Counted from the first letter of the stretch, positions 33,735 through 44,806 are shown. The stretch: 64,000 nt of DNA from Cellulomonas chitinilytica (GCF_016862675.1 NZ_BONK01000001.1:372001-436000), one strand, 5' to 3'. Made by a program: numbers and translations. The notes: generated from the letters alone by a model not told the origin.

Positions 33735-34493
33735 TCAGCCGCCGGACGGGCCCGGGTCGGGTGTCTCGGGCGACGTCGCCGGAGGGGTCGTGGCGGCGTC
33801 GGGGGCGGTGCCGGCGGGCGTCTTGCCCGCGATCTGCACCGAGTCCCACACGGTCGCGTACCAGGGCCGTGTCACGTCCTCGCCCTGCACGGTGGCCGCC
33901 GGGCCGGAGGTCGTGGCGGGGGTGTCCGGGACGGTCTCCGGGTCCTTCACGCGGAACGCCATCTCACCGGGCATCACGAACGACAGCCGCTCACGAGCCT
34001 GCGCGATGACGTAGGCGCTGTCGTCCCAGCGCAACAGGTCCGCGCGCAGGTCGTCGTTGCGTGCCTGGGCCGCCGCCACCTCGCGGCGCAGGTCCTCGAG
34101 GTCCTGCCGTTGCTGCAGGTACGAGTGCAGCGTCGGCGAGACGAGGATGAACGCGAGCAGCACGACGAGCGAGAACACGAGCACGCGGACGCTGAACAGT
34201 CGCGGCATCCGCACCTGGACCCGCTCGGCGCGCGGCGTGCCACGAGCGGGCGTCGCCGCCCGCGACGAGGGCCGCGACGCACCGGACCGGGCCGCCGGGC
34301 CGCGGGCCGCCGTCGGACCGGCACCCACGCGCGGCGTCGCGCCGGAGCGCGGCGACGACGGGCGGGCGACGGAGGGCCGGCCCGCCCCCGCACGCGGGGT
34401 ACCCGACGACGGGGTCGGCGGGGTGGTGGTCCTCGGCGGTGCCGGTCGCCGCCCGGACGCACCCGGTTGCACCGGACGACGGGGGGCGGACAT
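33735..34493 (-). CDS. ftsB: FtsB/DivIC-family septum formation protein
   Basis: A 252-residue division protein. A basic, Pro/Arg/Ala-rich cytoplasmic region (1-97) precedes one membrane helix (101-119), an extracellular coiled coil (123-158, LQQRQDLEDLRREVAAAQARNDDLRADLL) and the conserved FtsB/DivIC motif WDDSAYVIAQARERLSFVMPGE (156-177), then a Pro/Thr-rich tail. FtsB bridges FtsQ and FtsL in the divisome. The long basic N-terminus is usual in actinobacteria. In related genomes this gene directly follows eno; here a transporter unit and a phosphatase gene have come between them. Confidence 0.9.
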   Translation of the reverse strand: MSAPRRPVQPGASGRRPAPPRTTTPPTPSSGTPRAGAGRPSVARPSSPRSGATPRVGAGPTAARGPAARSGASRPSSRAATPARGTPRAERVQVRMPRLFSVRVLVFSLVVLLAFILVSPTLHSYLQQRQDLEDLRREVAAAQARNDDLRADLLRWDDSAYVIAQARERLSFVMPGEMAFRVKDPETVPDTPATTSGPAATVQGEDVTRPWYATVWDSVQIAGKTPAGTAPDAATTPPATSPETPDPGPSGG

Positions 34494-34628
34494 GCGTCGA
34501 TTCTGCCTCGGACCGCGCCCACCTGCGCGGACGTGGGCCGGGCGCGCCGGGTGGAACGCGATCCTGAGAGCGCGTGTGCGCATCGCGCGGGGCCGCACCC
34601 GGCCCCGGTCCGACCGCGGGACCCGTCG

Positions 34629-35798
34629 TCAGGCCTCGAACCCGCGGAACAGCACGGTGGACAGGCCGAGCCCGACGACCAGGTTGAACACCGCCGCCGC
34701 ACCGAACACGACGACGGGCCGCCACCCCGCGGTGCGCAGCGACCGGACCCGCAGCTCCAGCCCGATGCTGACGAACGCCAGGATGAAGAACAGCGTCCGC
34801 AGGTCGTTCGCGACGGCGATGACCGGCTTCGCCGCGTCCGGACCGACGTTCGAGGTGTAGACCGTCGCGATCACCGACGCGGCGAGGAATCCGAGCACGA
34901 ACTTCGGGAACCGCCGCCAGATCTCGCCGCCGCCGGGCGCCTCGGCGTCGGGCCGGCGTTCGACGCGGAACGCGAACCACGCGGTGAGCGCGACCGCGAC
35001 GACGCCGATGAGCACGTTCTGCGTCGACTTCACGATCGCGGCGATGGCGAGCGCGTCCTCGCCCGCGATCGTCCCCGCCGCCGCGACGGCGGCCGTGGTG
35101 TCGATGTTGCCGCCGATCCACGCACCGGCGACGGCCGGCGTGAGGTCGAGCACGTCCGCGAGCCACGGCAGCAGGAAGATCGACGGCAGCGCGAACACGA
35201 TGACGAGCGTCGCCGCGTAGGCGAGCTGCTCGCGCTTCGCCTGCACAGCACCGGCTGCCGAGATCGCCGCGGACACCCCGCAGATCGACACCGCGGTGGC
35301 GAGCAGGGCTCGCAGCTTGTCGTCGAGCCCGAACCGACCGCCCCACCACCAGGTGAACAGGAACACGCTCGAGACGAGTGCCAGCGCCTGCACGATCGCC
35401 GGGACCGCCGCGGTGACGATCAGCGAGAGGTTGACCGACGCACCGAGCAGCACGACGCCCGTCTTGATGAAGAGCTCGGTGCGGAAGCCCGCCGCGAGCC
35501 TGTCCTTGAGGTGCGTCGCGACGAGCACCGCGTTGCCGAGCAGGCCGAGCGCGATGGCGTAGACGGGGAACTCGACCGACTCGGCGACGTCGCCGAACGC
35601 GGTGCCCTCCGTCCAGGTCGGCACGTTCGTCGTGAGGAAGCGGGTGAGCGCGGCGAGCGCGACCACCAGCAGGAGACCCGCGACCGCCCACCCGAGGCCC
35701 GCGTCGGCCGTCGGCGTGCCGGGGAGCGGCTCGTCGTGGGTCCCCTCGCGGTCGGTCGTGACGGCTGCGGACGCGCCCGCGTCGGCGTCCGCGGCCAT
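34629..35798 (-). CDS. YeiH-family (putative sulfate exporter) membrane protein
   Basis: A 389-residue protein with 10-11 predicted helices of the conserved YeiH/UPF0324 family. Motifs include FPVYAIALGLLGNAVL, LFIKTGVVLLGASVNLS, the re-entrant SICGVSAAISAAGAV and GAWIGGNIDTTAAVAAAG segments, and KSTQNVLIG. Homologues are annotated as sulfate exporters on thin evidence. The ATG at 35798 overlaps the stop of a 53-residue membrane-peptide gene by one base (TGATG), so the two are coupled and probably function together. Confidence 0.88.
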   Translation of the reverse strand: MAADADAGASAAVTTDREGTHDEPLPGTPTADAGLGWAVAGLLLVVALAALTRFLTTNVPTWTEGTAFGDVAESVEFPVYAIALGLLGNAVLVATHLKDRLAAGFRTELFIKTGVVLLGASVNLSLIVTAAVPAIVQALALVSSVFLFTWWWGGRFGLDDKLRALLATAVSICGVSAAISAAGAVQAKREQLAYAATLVIVFALPSIFLLPWLADVLDLTPAVAGAWIGGNIDTTAAVAAAGTIAGEDALAIAAIVKSTQNVLIGVVAVALTAWFAFRVERRPDAEAPGGGEIWRRFPKFVLGFLAASVIATVYTSNVGPDAAKPVIAVANDLRTLFFILAFVSIGLELRVRSLRTAGWRPVVVFGAAAVFNLVVGLGLSTVLFRGFEA

Positions 35799-35959
35799 CA
35801 GGGCACCACCGGTCCGGTGATGACGCCCGTCAGGACCAGCACGAGCAGGACCAGCCCGACGACGGTCGCGAGCCAGTCCTCGGACAGGTGGAGCCGCTGT
35901 GCCCGACGCACCGGGGTCCCGGCGGGCTCGGCCGCCGGGGATGACTTCTGCACGCTCAT
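35798..35959 (-). CDS. 53-residue single-helix membrane peptide coupled to the YeiH gene
   Basis: Encodes a 53-residue peptide: a basic N-terminal half (RAQRLHLSEDW) and a C-terminal membrane helix (LATVVGLVLLVLVLTGVITGPVV). GAAGGGA precedes the ATG at an acceptable distance. Its stop overlaps the YeiH-type start by one base, a strong sign of translational coupling. The LSEDW motif before a helix is reminiscent of small accessory subunits of large transporters. The function is unknown. Confidence 0.8.
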   Translation of the reverse strand: MSVQKSSPAAEPAGTPVRRAQRLHLSEDWLATVVGLVLLVLVLTGVITGPVVP

Positions 35960-36168
35960 GCCGCGATCCCTTCGTCGTCCGCTGGGGCGAGGCCGGCATG
36001 CTGCACGTCCGGGCGCGCGCACGACAGGGTTCGCACCGGAACGCTCACATGGTGGAACCGGTCGCGGCGACGCGAGCAGACCGGCGCCGGACGCGTGGGC
36101 CGGAAGTTCGCCCGCGGTCGGTGCGCGCCGACCTGGACATCGGGAGGAACCGGACACAGACTCACCGT

Positions 36169-37977
36169 GTGAGCCGCGCAGCCAGCACGCACGCCGCTGC
36201 GGCCGGCCCGCCGCCGGGGGACGACGCCCTCCCGCCCGTCACGCCACCGGAGCCGGACCCGGCATTCGAACGCTTCGCCCGCCTCGTGCGCGCCCACCTC
36301 GGCGTGCCGGTCGCACTGGTCGCGTTCCCCGCCGGGGACCAGGAGACGTACCTCGGAGCCGCCGGGCTCGTCGAGCCGTGGGCGTCGCTGCGCAGCACCC
36401 CGCTGTCGTGGACGTTCTGCCAGTACGTGCTGGCCGACGCCGAGCCCCTCGTCGTCACCGACGCCCGCACCGTCGAGGGGCTGCGCGACGTCCCGGCGAT
36501 CCGCAAGCTCGACGCCATCGCGTACGCGGGATTCCCGATCTTCGACATCGACGGTCAGGTCGTCGCCTCCCTGTGCGCCGTGGACCACCGACCGCGCGCC
36601 TGGACGGACGACGACCTGCGCTACCTGGAGGACACCGCGTCGGCGGCCAGCACCGAGGTGCAGCTCCGCCAGCACGCCCAGCGGGCCGGGGAGCTCCGCG
36701 TCCGCGCGATGCGCGCGCACCGGCACAGCCAGCTCCTCCTCGAGCTCGCCGAGGCGTTCGCCCAGGTCAGCAGCGTGCCGGACACGATCGCGACGATCCG
36801 CCGGTTCTCCGCGGGCGCGCTCGGGGCGGCGACGACGGGGGTCAGCCTCGTCCAGGGTGACGGAGCCCGGCTCGTGCCGTGGCAGGACCGTCCCGGGCCG
36901 TCCCTCCCGGTGGACGACGCCGGCCCGGAGGCCTCCGCTCGGCCCGCCGCGACCGTGGCACCGGCCGTCGACGCGGCCGCCCGGCACGCCGCGGCGACCC
37001 GCCGCACCGGCCTCTACCCCTCCCGCGACGCCCTCGGCGCCGCCCACGGCGGGCCGGCCGTCGCCGGACCGCAGGCCGCCGGGGCGTCGGCGTTCGTCCC
37101 GCTGGTCGTCGAGGACCGCGTCCTCGGTGTCCTCGTCCTGACGTGGGACGACGCCCAGCAGCTCGACGACGAGCTGAGCGACACCCTGCGGGCGCTCGGC
37201 GGCTACGCGGCGCTCGCCCTGTCGCGGTCCACGGTGCTCGAGGACCGCCGGGTCGCCGCGCACGTGCTGCAGCGCTCGATGCTGCCCGAGCTCCCCACCC
37301 TCGGGGACGTCGCGCTCGACGCGCACTACGCCACCGCCGCTCGGGCCGACGAGGTCGGCGGGGACTGGTACGACGCGATCCGCCTGCCCGACGGCTCGCT
37401 CGCCCTGACCATCGGCGACGTCACCGGGCACGACATCTTCGCCGCCGCCCGGATGGGTCAGCTCCGCTCGGTGCTGCGCGGCCTCGCCTGGGCGAAGGAC
37501 CGGTCCCCCGCGAGCGTCCTGACCCAGCTCGACCGGGCGATCGACGGCATCGGGCTGTCGGCCACCGCGACCGCCGTGCTCGCCTGGCTCGACCCGGCCG
37601 GGTCCGGCCCGGGCGGTGTCGGGCGCCGGCTGCGCTGGTCCAGCGCGGGCCACCTGCCACCGGCCGTGGTGCGCGCCGACGGCCGCGCCGAGCTGCTGGC
37701 CGGCCGCAGCGACCTCATGCTCGGCATCGTGCCCGACGCCGCGCGCTGCGATCGCGAGACCCAGCTGCTCCCCGGCGACACGCTCGTGCTCTACACCGAC
37801 GGGCTGATCGAGCGGCGCGGCGAGTCGCTCGACGTCGGGCTCGCGCGGCTCACGGCATCGCTCGGCAGGGTGCACGCGTCAGACGGTGTCTCGGCCGCCG
37901 GGATCATCGCGGCGCTCGGACCTGGGACGAGGACCGACGACGTCGCGGTCCTCACCGCGCGGCTGCGGGCGGGCTGA
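36169..37977 (+). CDS. GAF-domain SpoIIE/RsbU-type serine phosphatase
   Basis: A 602-residue cytoplasmic sensor phosphatase. A GAF domain (about 25-165) carries SLRSTPLSWTFCQYVL and PAIRKLDAIAYAGFPIFDIDGQVVASLCAVDHRPR. A second, less conserved GAF-like region (about 185-365) is followed by the SpoIIE PP2C domain (about 385-602), with DEVGGDWYDAIRLPDGSLALTIGDVTGHD, WSSAGHLPP and LVLYTDGLIERR holding the metal-binding aspartates. Such proteins dephosphorylate anti-sigma-factor antagonists in partner-switching cascades, but no antagonist or anti-sigma gene is adjacent. The GTG start at 36169 is a best guess; an in-frame GTG at 36121 is the alternative. Confidence 0.87.
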   Translation: MSRAASTHAAAAGPPPGDDALPPVTPPEPDPAFERFARLVRAHLGVPVALVAFPAGDQETYLGAAGLVEPWASLRSTPLSWTFCQYVLADAEPLVVTDARTVEGLRDVPAIRKLDAIAYAGFPIFDIDGQVVASLCAVDHRPRAWTDDDLRYLEDTASAASTEVQLRQHAQRAGELRVRAMRAHRHSQLLLELAEAFAQVSSVPDTIATIRRFSAGALGAATTGVSLVQGDGARLVPWQDRPGPSLPVDDAGPEASARPAATVAPAVDAAARHAAATRRTGLYPSRDALGAAHGGPAVAGPQAAGASAFVPLVVEDRVLGVLVLTWDDAQQLDDELSDTLRALGGYAALALSRSTVLEDRRVAAHVLQRSMLPELPTLGDVALDAHYATAARADEVGGDWYDAIRLPDGSLALTIGDVTGHDIFAAARMGQLRSVLRGLAWAKDRSPASVLTQLDRAIDGIGLSATATAVLAWLDPAGSGPGGVGRRLRWSSAGHLPPAVVRADGRAELLAGRSDLMLGIVPDAARCDRETQLLPGDTLVLYTDGLIERRGESLDVGLARLTASLGRVHASDGVSAAGIIAALGPGTRTDDVAVLTARLRAG

Positions 37978-38004
37978 CGCACGCACGACGCCTGACGCAC
38001 GACG

Positions 38005-38044
38005 CACGAGAGCGTGCGACCCGGGCGGGTCGCACGCTCTCGTG
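38005..38044. terminator. bidirectional terminator between the phosphatase and enolase genes
   Basis: An 18-bp perfect stem (38005-38022 with 38027-38044) with a 4-base loop lies between convergent genes. Confidence 0.9.
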
Positions 38045-38093
38045 GTGGTGCGGGGTCCGGCCGCTCGGCGTCAGCCGACCGGCCGGGACGGCC

Positions 38094-39404
<1,311 letters not shown>

Positions 39405-39474
39405 TTACGACCTCACCCTAGTGGGGGCCCGGGCGGGCCGTCGTGGGACGTCGGACCTTGGACAGCACGGCGCC

Positions 39475-39522
39475 GCGCGGCTATGGGTGGCCGCACCGTC
39501 GGGTGCCGTCCCACAGCCGCGC
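39475..39522 (-). terminator. probable terminator between the xylanase and enolase genes
   Basis: A 13-bp arm pair with one mismatch (39475-39487 with 39510-39522) encloses a shorter inner stem. It lies 16 bases past the xylanase stop and upstream of eno. Confidence 0.6.
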
Positions 39523-39537
39523 GACGCGGTCCGTGCG

Positions 39538-41535
39538 TCAGCGCACGACGCAGCTCGTGCCGTTGAGGCTCGCCGACGTGGGGTCCGCCGCCGGGGTGCC
39601 GGTCGACGTGCCGATGAACCCGAACGTCGTCGACCCGCCGGCCGCCGCGAGCCGGGCGTTCCAGGACAGGTTCGTGGCCGTCACCTGCGTGCCCTGCTGC
39701 GTCGCGGTCGCGCTCCAGACCTGGGAGAGCTGTTCGCCGGCGCCGAACGTCCAGCGCACGGTCCAGCCGTCGACCGCCGCGGTGCCGGTGTTGACGACGG
39801 TCACCTGCCCGACGAACCCACCCGGCCACGCGCTGCTGACCTGGTAGTCGACGACGCACGCGCCGCCGGACGTCGGCGTGGGGGTCGGTGTCGGGGTCGG
39901 CGTCGGGGTCGGCGTGGTCGACGTCGGGGTCGGCGTCGCCTCGATGCGTGACGGGTCGACGACGCCCCAGAAGGCCGGCTTGGCGGCGAGCGTGCCGTCG
40001 AAGAGCAGCGGCGCGGCACCGGAGCGCAGCCAGGTGCGGCTGTCGTCGAGACCCCACAGGGTCACGGACTCGAGCGACGACGCGTGCTTCTTGAGCACCG
40101 CGAAGACGTCGCGGTAGTAGTACCCCTGCTCGACGAGCCGGGTCGTGGGCGGCGTGGTCCACGACTCCCCCGACGACTTGTACGTCGAGACGTCGAGCTC
40201 GGTGACGGCCTGGCGCACCGGCAGCGCGTCGAAGGCGCTGAGGGTGGCGTCGATGTCGCTCACCGACCGGCCGATCTCGACGTGCAGCTGGTGCCCGACG
40301 CCGTCGACCGGGACGCCCTGCGCGAGCAGCGACTTCACCAGCGCGAGGTAAGGCGCCCGCTTGTTCGCGTACTCGGTGTTGTAGTCGTTGATGAACAGCT
40401 TGACGTTCGGACCGAACGCGGTGCGGGCGTAGCGGAACGCGTCGGCGATGTACGACGGGCCGAGCACGCGGTACCACTCGCTGCGGCGCAGGCCGTCGGA
40501 CTGGTTCTCGTCGACGACCTCGTTGACCACGTCGAACGCGACGATCGGGTTGCCGGCGGCGCCGTACTCGCCGTACGTCGTGCGGAAGTGGTCGGCGAGG
40601 GTCTGGATGTGGGTCTGCAGCCGCGAGCGCAGCAGCGCCTGGTCGTCGGTGCTCGTCGTGAGGCTGGAGCCGTCGGCGTGCTGGAAGAACCACGCGGGCG
40701 TCTGCTGGTGCCACAGCAGCGTGTGGCCGTAGACGCGCAGGTGGTGCGCGACGGCGTAGTCGACGATCTGGTCGGCGCCGGTGAACGTGAACGTGGCCTC
40801 GGACGGGTGGGTCGCGTCGGGCTTCATGGCGTTGCCGGGCGTGATCTGGGCGAAGTGCCGCAGCAGCACGTCGGAGCGTGCGCCGAGGGTCTCGGGGGCC
40901 TCGACGGCGGCACCCACCGGGAAGCTGCTCGCCCAGGCGGTCTTGATCGCCGGCAGGGTGAGGTCGGGCGTCAGGGCGGTGCTCGTGACGAGGACGTCGT
41001 CGACCAGCAGGTCGGTGAGCGAGCCGGTGGTCTCGACGTACAGGGACGCCGTGGTGAACGTGCCGGGCGTGTACGACGCGGTGAGCTGCGTCCAGGCGCC
41101 GGAGGTCACGGTGGTGCTGGTGGCGATGGTGTCGTACGACGACGTCCCGGCGGTGTCGCGCTGCGCGGAGAGCCGGACGCCGGCGCTGCCGGACGACCCG
41201 GAGGGCAGCCGCACCCACACGGACACCGTGTAGGACGTGCCGGGCGTGAACAGCGACGTGACGTCGCGCGTCGCACCGTTCCAGGACGCCGTCCGGCCGG
41301 TCACCTCGAGGCTCTGCGCACCGCGGGGGCTGTCCGTGGACTGCAGGGCGACGGCGGCGGCGCCGCGACCCGTCCAACTGTCGAGGCCGTTCTCGAAGTC
41401 CGCCGACAGGACCGTGGTCGTCGCGGCCGCGGCACGCTGGGCGTGCAGCGTGGCGAGGGCTCCGGCCAGGACGAGGACGACGGCGGCGAGCATCGCCGTC
41501 GTCGCGCGCAGCGGCGTGCGGGCACCGTGAGGCAT
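39538..41535 (-). CDS. secreted modular GH10 endo-1,4-beta-xylanase (CBM22-GH10-CBM2)
   Basis: A 665-residue secreted enzyme that cleaves xylan internally. A Sec signal peptide (1-38, AAAA cleavage region) precedes a CBM22-like module (41-186), the GH10 barrel (195-528), a Pro-Thr linker (532-556) and a CBM2 (560-665) with Cys560 and Cys663 for its disulfide. Acid/base Glu339 is in FDVVNE and nucleophile Glu447 in VTELD; HTLLWHQQTPAWF is the conserved -1 subsite region. Strand 2 reads TPGNAMKPD where TPENEMKW is usual, a small deviation near the substrate site. This domain order is typical of cellulomonads. Tandem TCGAAAC heptamers upstream may be the sugar-responsive operator. Confidence 0.94.
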   Translation of the reverse strand: MPHGARTPLRATTAMLAAVVLVLAGALATLHAQRAAAATTTVLSADFENGLDSWTGRGAAAVALQSTDSPRGAQSLEVTGRTASWNGATRDVTSLFTPGTSYTVSVWVRLPSGSSGSAGVRLSAQRDTAGTSSYDTIATSTTVTSGAWTQLTASYTPGTFTTASLYVETTGSLTDLLVDDVLVTSTALTPDLTLPAIKTAWASSFPVGAAVEAPETLGARSDVLLRHFAQITPGNAMKPDATHPSEATFTFTGADQIVDYAVAHHLRVYGHTLLWHQQTPAWFFQHADGSSLTTSTDDQALLRSRLQTHIQTLADHFRTTYGEYGAAGNPIVAFDVVNEVVDENQSDGLRRSEWYRVLGPSYIADAFRYARTAFGPNVKLFINDYNTEYANKRAPYLALVKSLLAQGVPVDGVGHQLHVEIGRSVSDIDATLSAFDALPVRQAVTELDVSTYKSSGESWTTPPTTRLVEQGYYYRDVFAVLKKHASSLESVTLWGLDDSRTWLRSGAAPLLFDGTLAAKPAFWGVVDPSRIEATPTPTSTTPTPTPTPTPTPTPTSGGACVVDYQVSSAWPGGFVGQVTVVNTGTAAVDGWTVRWTFGAGEQLSQVWSATATQQGTQVTATNLSWNARLAAAGGSTTFGFIGTSTGTPAADPTSASLNGTSCVVR

Positions 41536-41711
41536 GGGGGTCGCTCCTTCGCGACGGGGGTGGTGCGGGGCGCGCGCGACGCTACGGATGGCGCTCTCCA
41601 CGGTCCACGCGTGAAGCGTTTCGAGTTTCGATACCCCGGCGAGGCGCCCCCAAGGCCCCGCCGGTGCCCCGCCGTCCCGGGCGCGACTCGTCCCGGGCGA
41701 CGGTGGACCGC
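41536..41711 (-). promoter_or_regulatory. xylanase promoter region with tandem TCGAAAC repeats
   Basis: Two abutting copies of TCGAAAC (minus strand; 41618-41624 and 41625-41631) lie 83-96 bases upstream of the start codon. AAGGAG before the ATG is the ribosome site. CGAAA/TTTCG words are known operators of xylose/xylan regulators in streptomycetes, so a similar repressor is plausible. There is no gene in this gap. Confidence 0.5.
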
Positions 41712-43100
41712 TCAGACGGCGTGGACGATCTTCTCCGTCTGCTCCTTGGCGTCGCCGAACAGCATCGACGTGTTGTCCCGGAAGAACAGCGGGTTCTGCA
41801 CGCCCGCGTACCCCGTCGCCATCGACCGCTTGAACACGATGACCTGCTTCGCGTGCCACACCTCGAGCACCGGCATGCCCGCGATGGGCGACCCCGGGTC
41901 GTCGAGCGCGGCGGGGTTCACGGTGTCGTTCGCGCCGATCACGAGCACGACGTCGGTGTCGCCGAAGTCGTCGTTGATCTCGTCCATCTCCAGCACGATG
42001 TCGTACGGCACCTTCGCCTCGGCGAGCAGCACGTTCATGTGCCCGGGCAGCCGCCCCGCGACGGGGTGCACACCGAACCGCACCTCGACGCCGCGCGCCC
42101 GCAGCTTCGCGACGAGCTCCGCGACCGGGTACTGGGCCTTCGCCACGGCCATGCCGTAGCCGGGGGTCACGATGACCCTGCGGGCGTCGCGCAGCATGTC
42201 CGCGACGTCCACGGCACTGACCTCACGGTGCTCGCCGTAGTCGTGGTCGCTCGCGACGACGGTCCCCTCGGACGTGCCGAAGCCCCCGAGGATCACGCTG
42301 ACGAACGACCGGTTCATCGCCCGGCACATGATGTAGCTGAGGATCGCACCGGACGAGCCGACCAGGGCGCCCGTGACGATGAGCAGGTCGTTGCTCAGCA
42401 TGAAGCCCGCGGCGGCCGCGGCCCACCCGGAGTACGAGTTCAGCATCGACACGACCACGGGCATGTCGCCGCCGCCGATGGACGCGACGAGGTGCCAGCC
42501 GAGCGCCAGCGCGACGACCGTCATGAGGATCAGCGGCACCACGGAGTGCGCGGCGATGAACCACCACATCAGCCCCGCCGACGCGACGAGCGCGCCGAGG
42601 TTCATCCAGTTCCGGCCGGGCAGCGTGAGCGGCGCCGACGGGATGCGCGCCGACAGCTTGAGGAACGCGACGACCGACCCCGTGAACGTCACCGCGCCGA
42701 TGAGCACGCCGAGGAACACCTCGACGAGGTGCACGGCGTCGGGCGCCGACTCCGTGAGGAACGAGTTGTACCCGACGAGCACGGCGGCCAGGCCGACGAA
42801 GCTGTGCAGGATCGCGATGAGCTCCGGCATCTGCGTCATCTCGACGCGGCGGGCCTGCCACGTCCCGACGACCGCGCCGACGAGCAGCACGACACCGATG
42901 AGCGCCGCCGTGGCCGACGCGGGCCGCTCGCTCGCGTCGAGCGACAGCGCGATCGTGGCGGCGAGGGCGAGGACCATGCCGACCATGCCGAGGGCGTTCC
43001 CCCGGCGGGCGCTCTCCTGGCGTGACAGTCCCGCCAGGCTGAGCACGAACAGCAGCGCAGCCAGGACGTAGACCGCCTGCGCGAGGGACGTCAGGGTCAT
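41712..43100 (-). CDS. pntB: NAD(P) transhydrogenase subunit beta
   Basis: Membrane subunit of the proton-translocating transhydrogenase that couples the proton gradient to NADPH formation from NADH. The 462-residue protein has nine predicted helices (domain II) and the C-terminal NADP-binding domain III, with [57 protein letters not shown] and [17 protein letters not shown]. The start ATG overlaps the pntA stop by one base (TGATG), so the two subunits are coupled. Confidence 0.96.
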   Translation of the reverse strand: MTLTSLAQAVYVLAALLFVLSLAGLSRQESARRGNALGMVGMVLALAATIALSLDASERPASATAALIGVVLLVGAVVGTWQARRVEMTQMPELIAILHSFVGLAAVLVGYNSFLTESAPDAVHLVEVFLGVLIGAVTFTGSVVAFLKLSARIPSAPLTLPGRNWMNLGALVASAGLMWWFIAAHSVVPLILMTVVALALGWHLVASIGGGDMPVVVSMLNSYSGWAAAAAGFMLSNDLLIVTGALVGSSGAILSYIMCRAMNRSFVSVILGGFGTSEGTVVASDHDYGEHREVSAVDVADMLRDARRVIVTPGYGMAVAKAQYPVAELVAKLRARGVEVRFGVHPVAGRLPGHMNVLLAEAKVPYDIVLEMDEINDDFGDTDVVLVIGANDTVNPAALDDPGSPIAGMPVLEVWHAKQVIVFKRSMATGYAGVQNPLFFRDNTSMLFGDAKEQTEKIVHAV

Positions 43101-44662
43101 CAGGCGTCCTTCCGGAACATGCGGATCATGCGGTTCGCGACGAGGAAGCCGCCGAAGATGTTGATGCTCGCCACGGCGGCGGCGATGCAGGCCAGGACGG
43201 TCACGAGCGGGTCGGACGACCCGATCTGCAGGAGCGCGCCGACCAGGATGATCCCGGAGATGGCGTTCGTCTGGGCCATCAGGGGCGTGTGCAGCGAGTG
43301 GCTGACGTTCGAGATCACGTAGAACCCGACGACGACGGCCAGCACGAACACCGTGAAGTGGCCGAGGAACGCCGGCGGGGCGAACGAGATCGCGAGCGTC
43401 ACGAGCACGGCCGCGAGCCCGAAGCCGACCGTCCTGCGCTGCCGTCGCCGGGCCGCCGCCTCGTGCGCGACCTGCTCGGCGCGCGCGAGCTCCTCGGCGG
43501 TGGGGGCGTTGTCCGACGGCCCCGGCATCGCCGCGGAGACCGCGACGGGCGGCGGCGGCCACATGAGCTCACCGGCGCTCGTCACCGTCATGCCCCGCTG
43601 CACCGGGTCGTCGAGGTCGAGCACCAGCGCGCCGTCCTTGCCGGGCGTGAGGAGCTGCATCAGGTGCACGACGTTGGTGCCGAACAGCTGCGACGTGTGC
43701 TGGGGCAGCCGGCCCGCGAGGTCCGTCCACCCGACGATGACGACGCCGTTGTCCGTGACGACCCGCTCGCCCGGCACCGTCAGCTCGCAGTTGCCGCCGC
43801 CGGACGCCGCGAGGTCGACGATCACGCTGCCGGGCCGCATGCCCGCGACCATCTCGGCCGTGATCGTCCTCGGCGCCTGGCCGCGGACCAGCGCCGTCGT
43901 GATGACGACGTCCGCGTCGGCCGTCTCCCGCGCGTACACCTCCGCGGTGAGCCGCTCCTGCTCGTCCGTCAGCGCCGAGGCGTACCCGTCCGCGCTCACC
44001 TGCTGCTGGGCCTGGTCGGCCCGCACGAACGCCGCGCCCATCGACTCGATCTGCTCGCCGACCTCGGGCCGCACGTCGAACGCCCGCACCTGCGCGCCGA
44101 GGCTGTCCGCGGCGCCGATCGCCGCGAGGCCCGCGACGCCCGCGCCGATGACGAACACCTTCGCGGGCGGCGTCTTGCCCGCCGCGGTGACCTGACCGGC
44201 GAACATCCCGCCGTACTGCTCGGCCGCCTCGATGACCGCCCGGTACCCGGCGACGTTCGAGAGCGTCGAGAGCACGTCGAGGCTCTGCGCCCGGGAGATG
44301 CGCGGCACCGCGTCGAGCGACAACGCCGTGACCCGCCGCGCCGCGAGCTTCTCGAGGAGGTCAGCGCGCGTCGCCGGCTGCAGCATCGCCACCAGCACCG
44401 CACCGGGCCGCATCGCGTCGACCTGCGTCCCCCACGGCGCACCCACGGCGGTGACGACGTCGCTCCCCCACACCTGCGTCGCGTCGCCGACCACGGCACC
44501 CGCAGCCTCGTACGCCGCGTCGGAGAACGTCGCCTCCGCACCCGCACCCGCCTCGACCACCACGTCGTAGCCGAGCGCGCGCAGCTGGCCGACCGTCTTG
44601 GGCGTCGCCGCCACCAGTCGCTCACCGGCGCGGATCTCCCGGGGGACCCCGATCGTCGTCAC
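43100..44662 (-). CDS. pntA: NAD(P) transhydrogenase subunit alpha (full length)
   Basis: NAD(H)-binding subunit (domain I, about 1-380) fused to the domain IIa helices (about 410-520, [35 protein letters not shown]). Key segments are [44 protein letters not shown] (NAD Rossmann) and the RGQAP mobile loop. Mycobacteria split this polypeptide into PntAa and PntAb; here it is one 520-residue chain as in E. coli. The GTG at 44662 has GGAGG upstream. The leader contains three CAGTGC words of unknown meaning. Confidence 0.95.
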   Translation of the reverse strand: MTTIGVPREIRAGERLVAATPKTVGQLRALGYDVVVEAGAGAEATFSDAAYEAAGAVVGDATQVWGSDVVTAVGAPWGTQVDAMRPGAVLVAMLQPATRADLLEKLAARRVTALSLDAVPRISRAQSLDVLSTLSNVAGYRAVIEAAEQYGGMFAGQVTAAGKTPPAKVFVIGAGVAGLAAIGAADSLGAQVRAFDVRPEVGEQIESMGAAFVRADQAQQQVSADGYASALTDEQERLTAEVYARETADADVVITTALVRGQAPRTITAEMVAGMRPGSVIVDLAASGGGNCELTVPGERVVTDNGVVIVGWTDLAGRLPQHTSQLFGTNVVHLMQLLTPGKDGALVLDLDDPVQRGMTVTSAGELMWPPPPVAVSAAMPGPSDNAPTAEELARAEQVAHEAAARRRQRRTVGFGLAAVLVTLAISFAPPAFLGHFTVFVLAVVVGFYVISNVSHSLHTPLMAQTNAISGIILVGALLQIGSSDPLVTVLACIAAAVASINIFGGFLVANRMIRMFRKDA

Positions 44663-44806
44663 ACGTACCTCCGTTGGCTGGGCGGTCTCGTCGAGCTGTG
44701 CGCAGTGCTGGTCCAGTGCTGCGGTGCAGTGCGCCGAGGCTAGCGACCGCGGAGCGGGCCTACCGTGACACAAGTCCCAGACCGGACGCCGCCGCGTCCG
44801 CCCTGG
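44663..44806 (-). promoter_or_regulatory. pntA promoter and leader
   Basis: 144 bases between mazG and pntA. On the minus strand TAGCCT is a possible -10 element. Three copies of CAGTGC (plus strand, 44703, 44714 and 44727) lie in the leader at 11- and 13-base spacing. No gene is seen. Confidence 0.3.

Noticed and set aside
32616..36860. A 1414-codon open frame on the plus strand
   Set aside because: It is antisense to ppx, DUF501, ftsB and the YeiH gene and consists of Arg/Gly/Pro low-complexity sequence.
39880..39950. A minisatellite in the xylanase gene
   Set aside because: The repeat is the coding sequence of the Pro-Thr linker between the catalytic domain and CBM2, which is normal for these enzymes.
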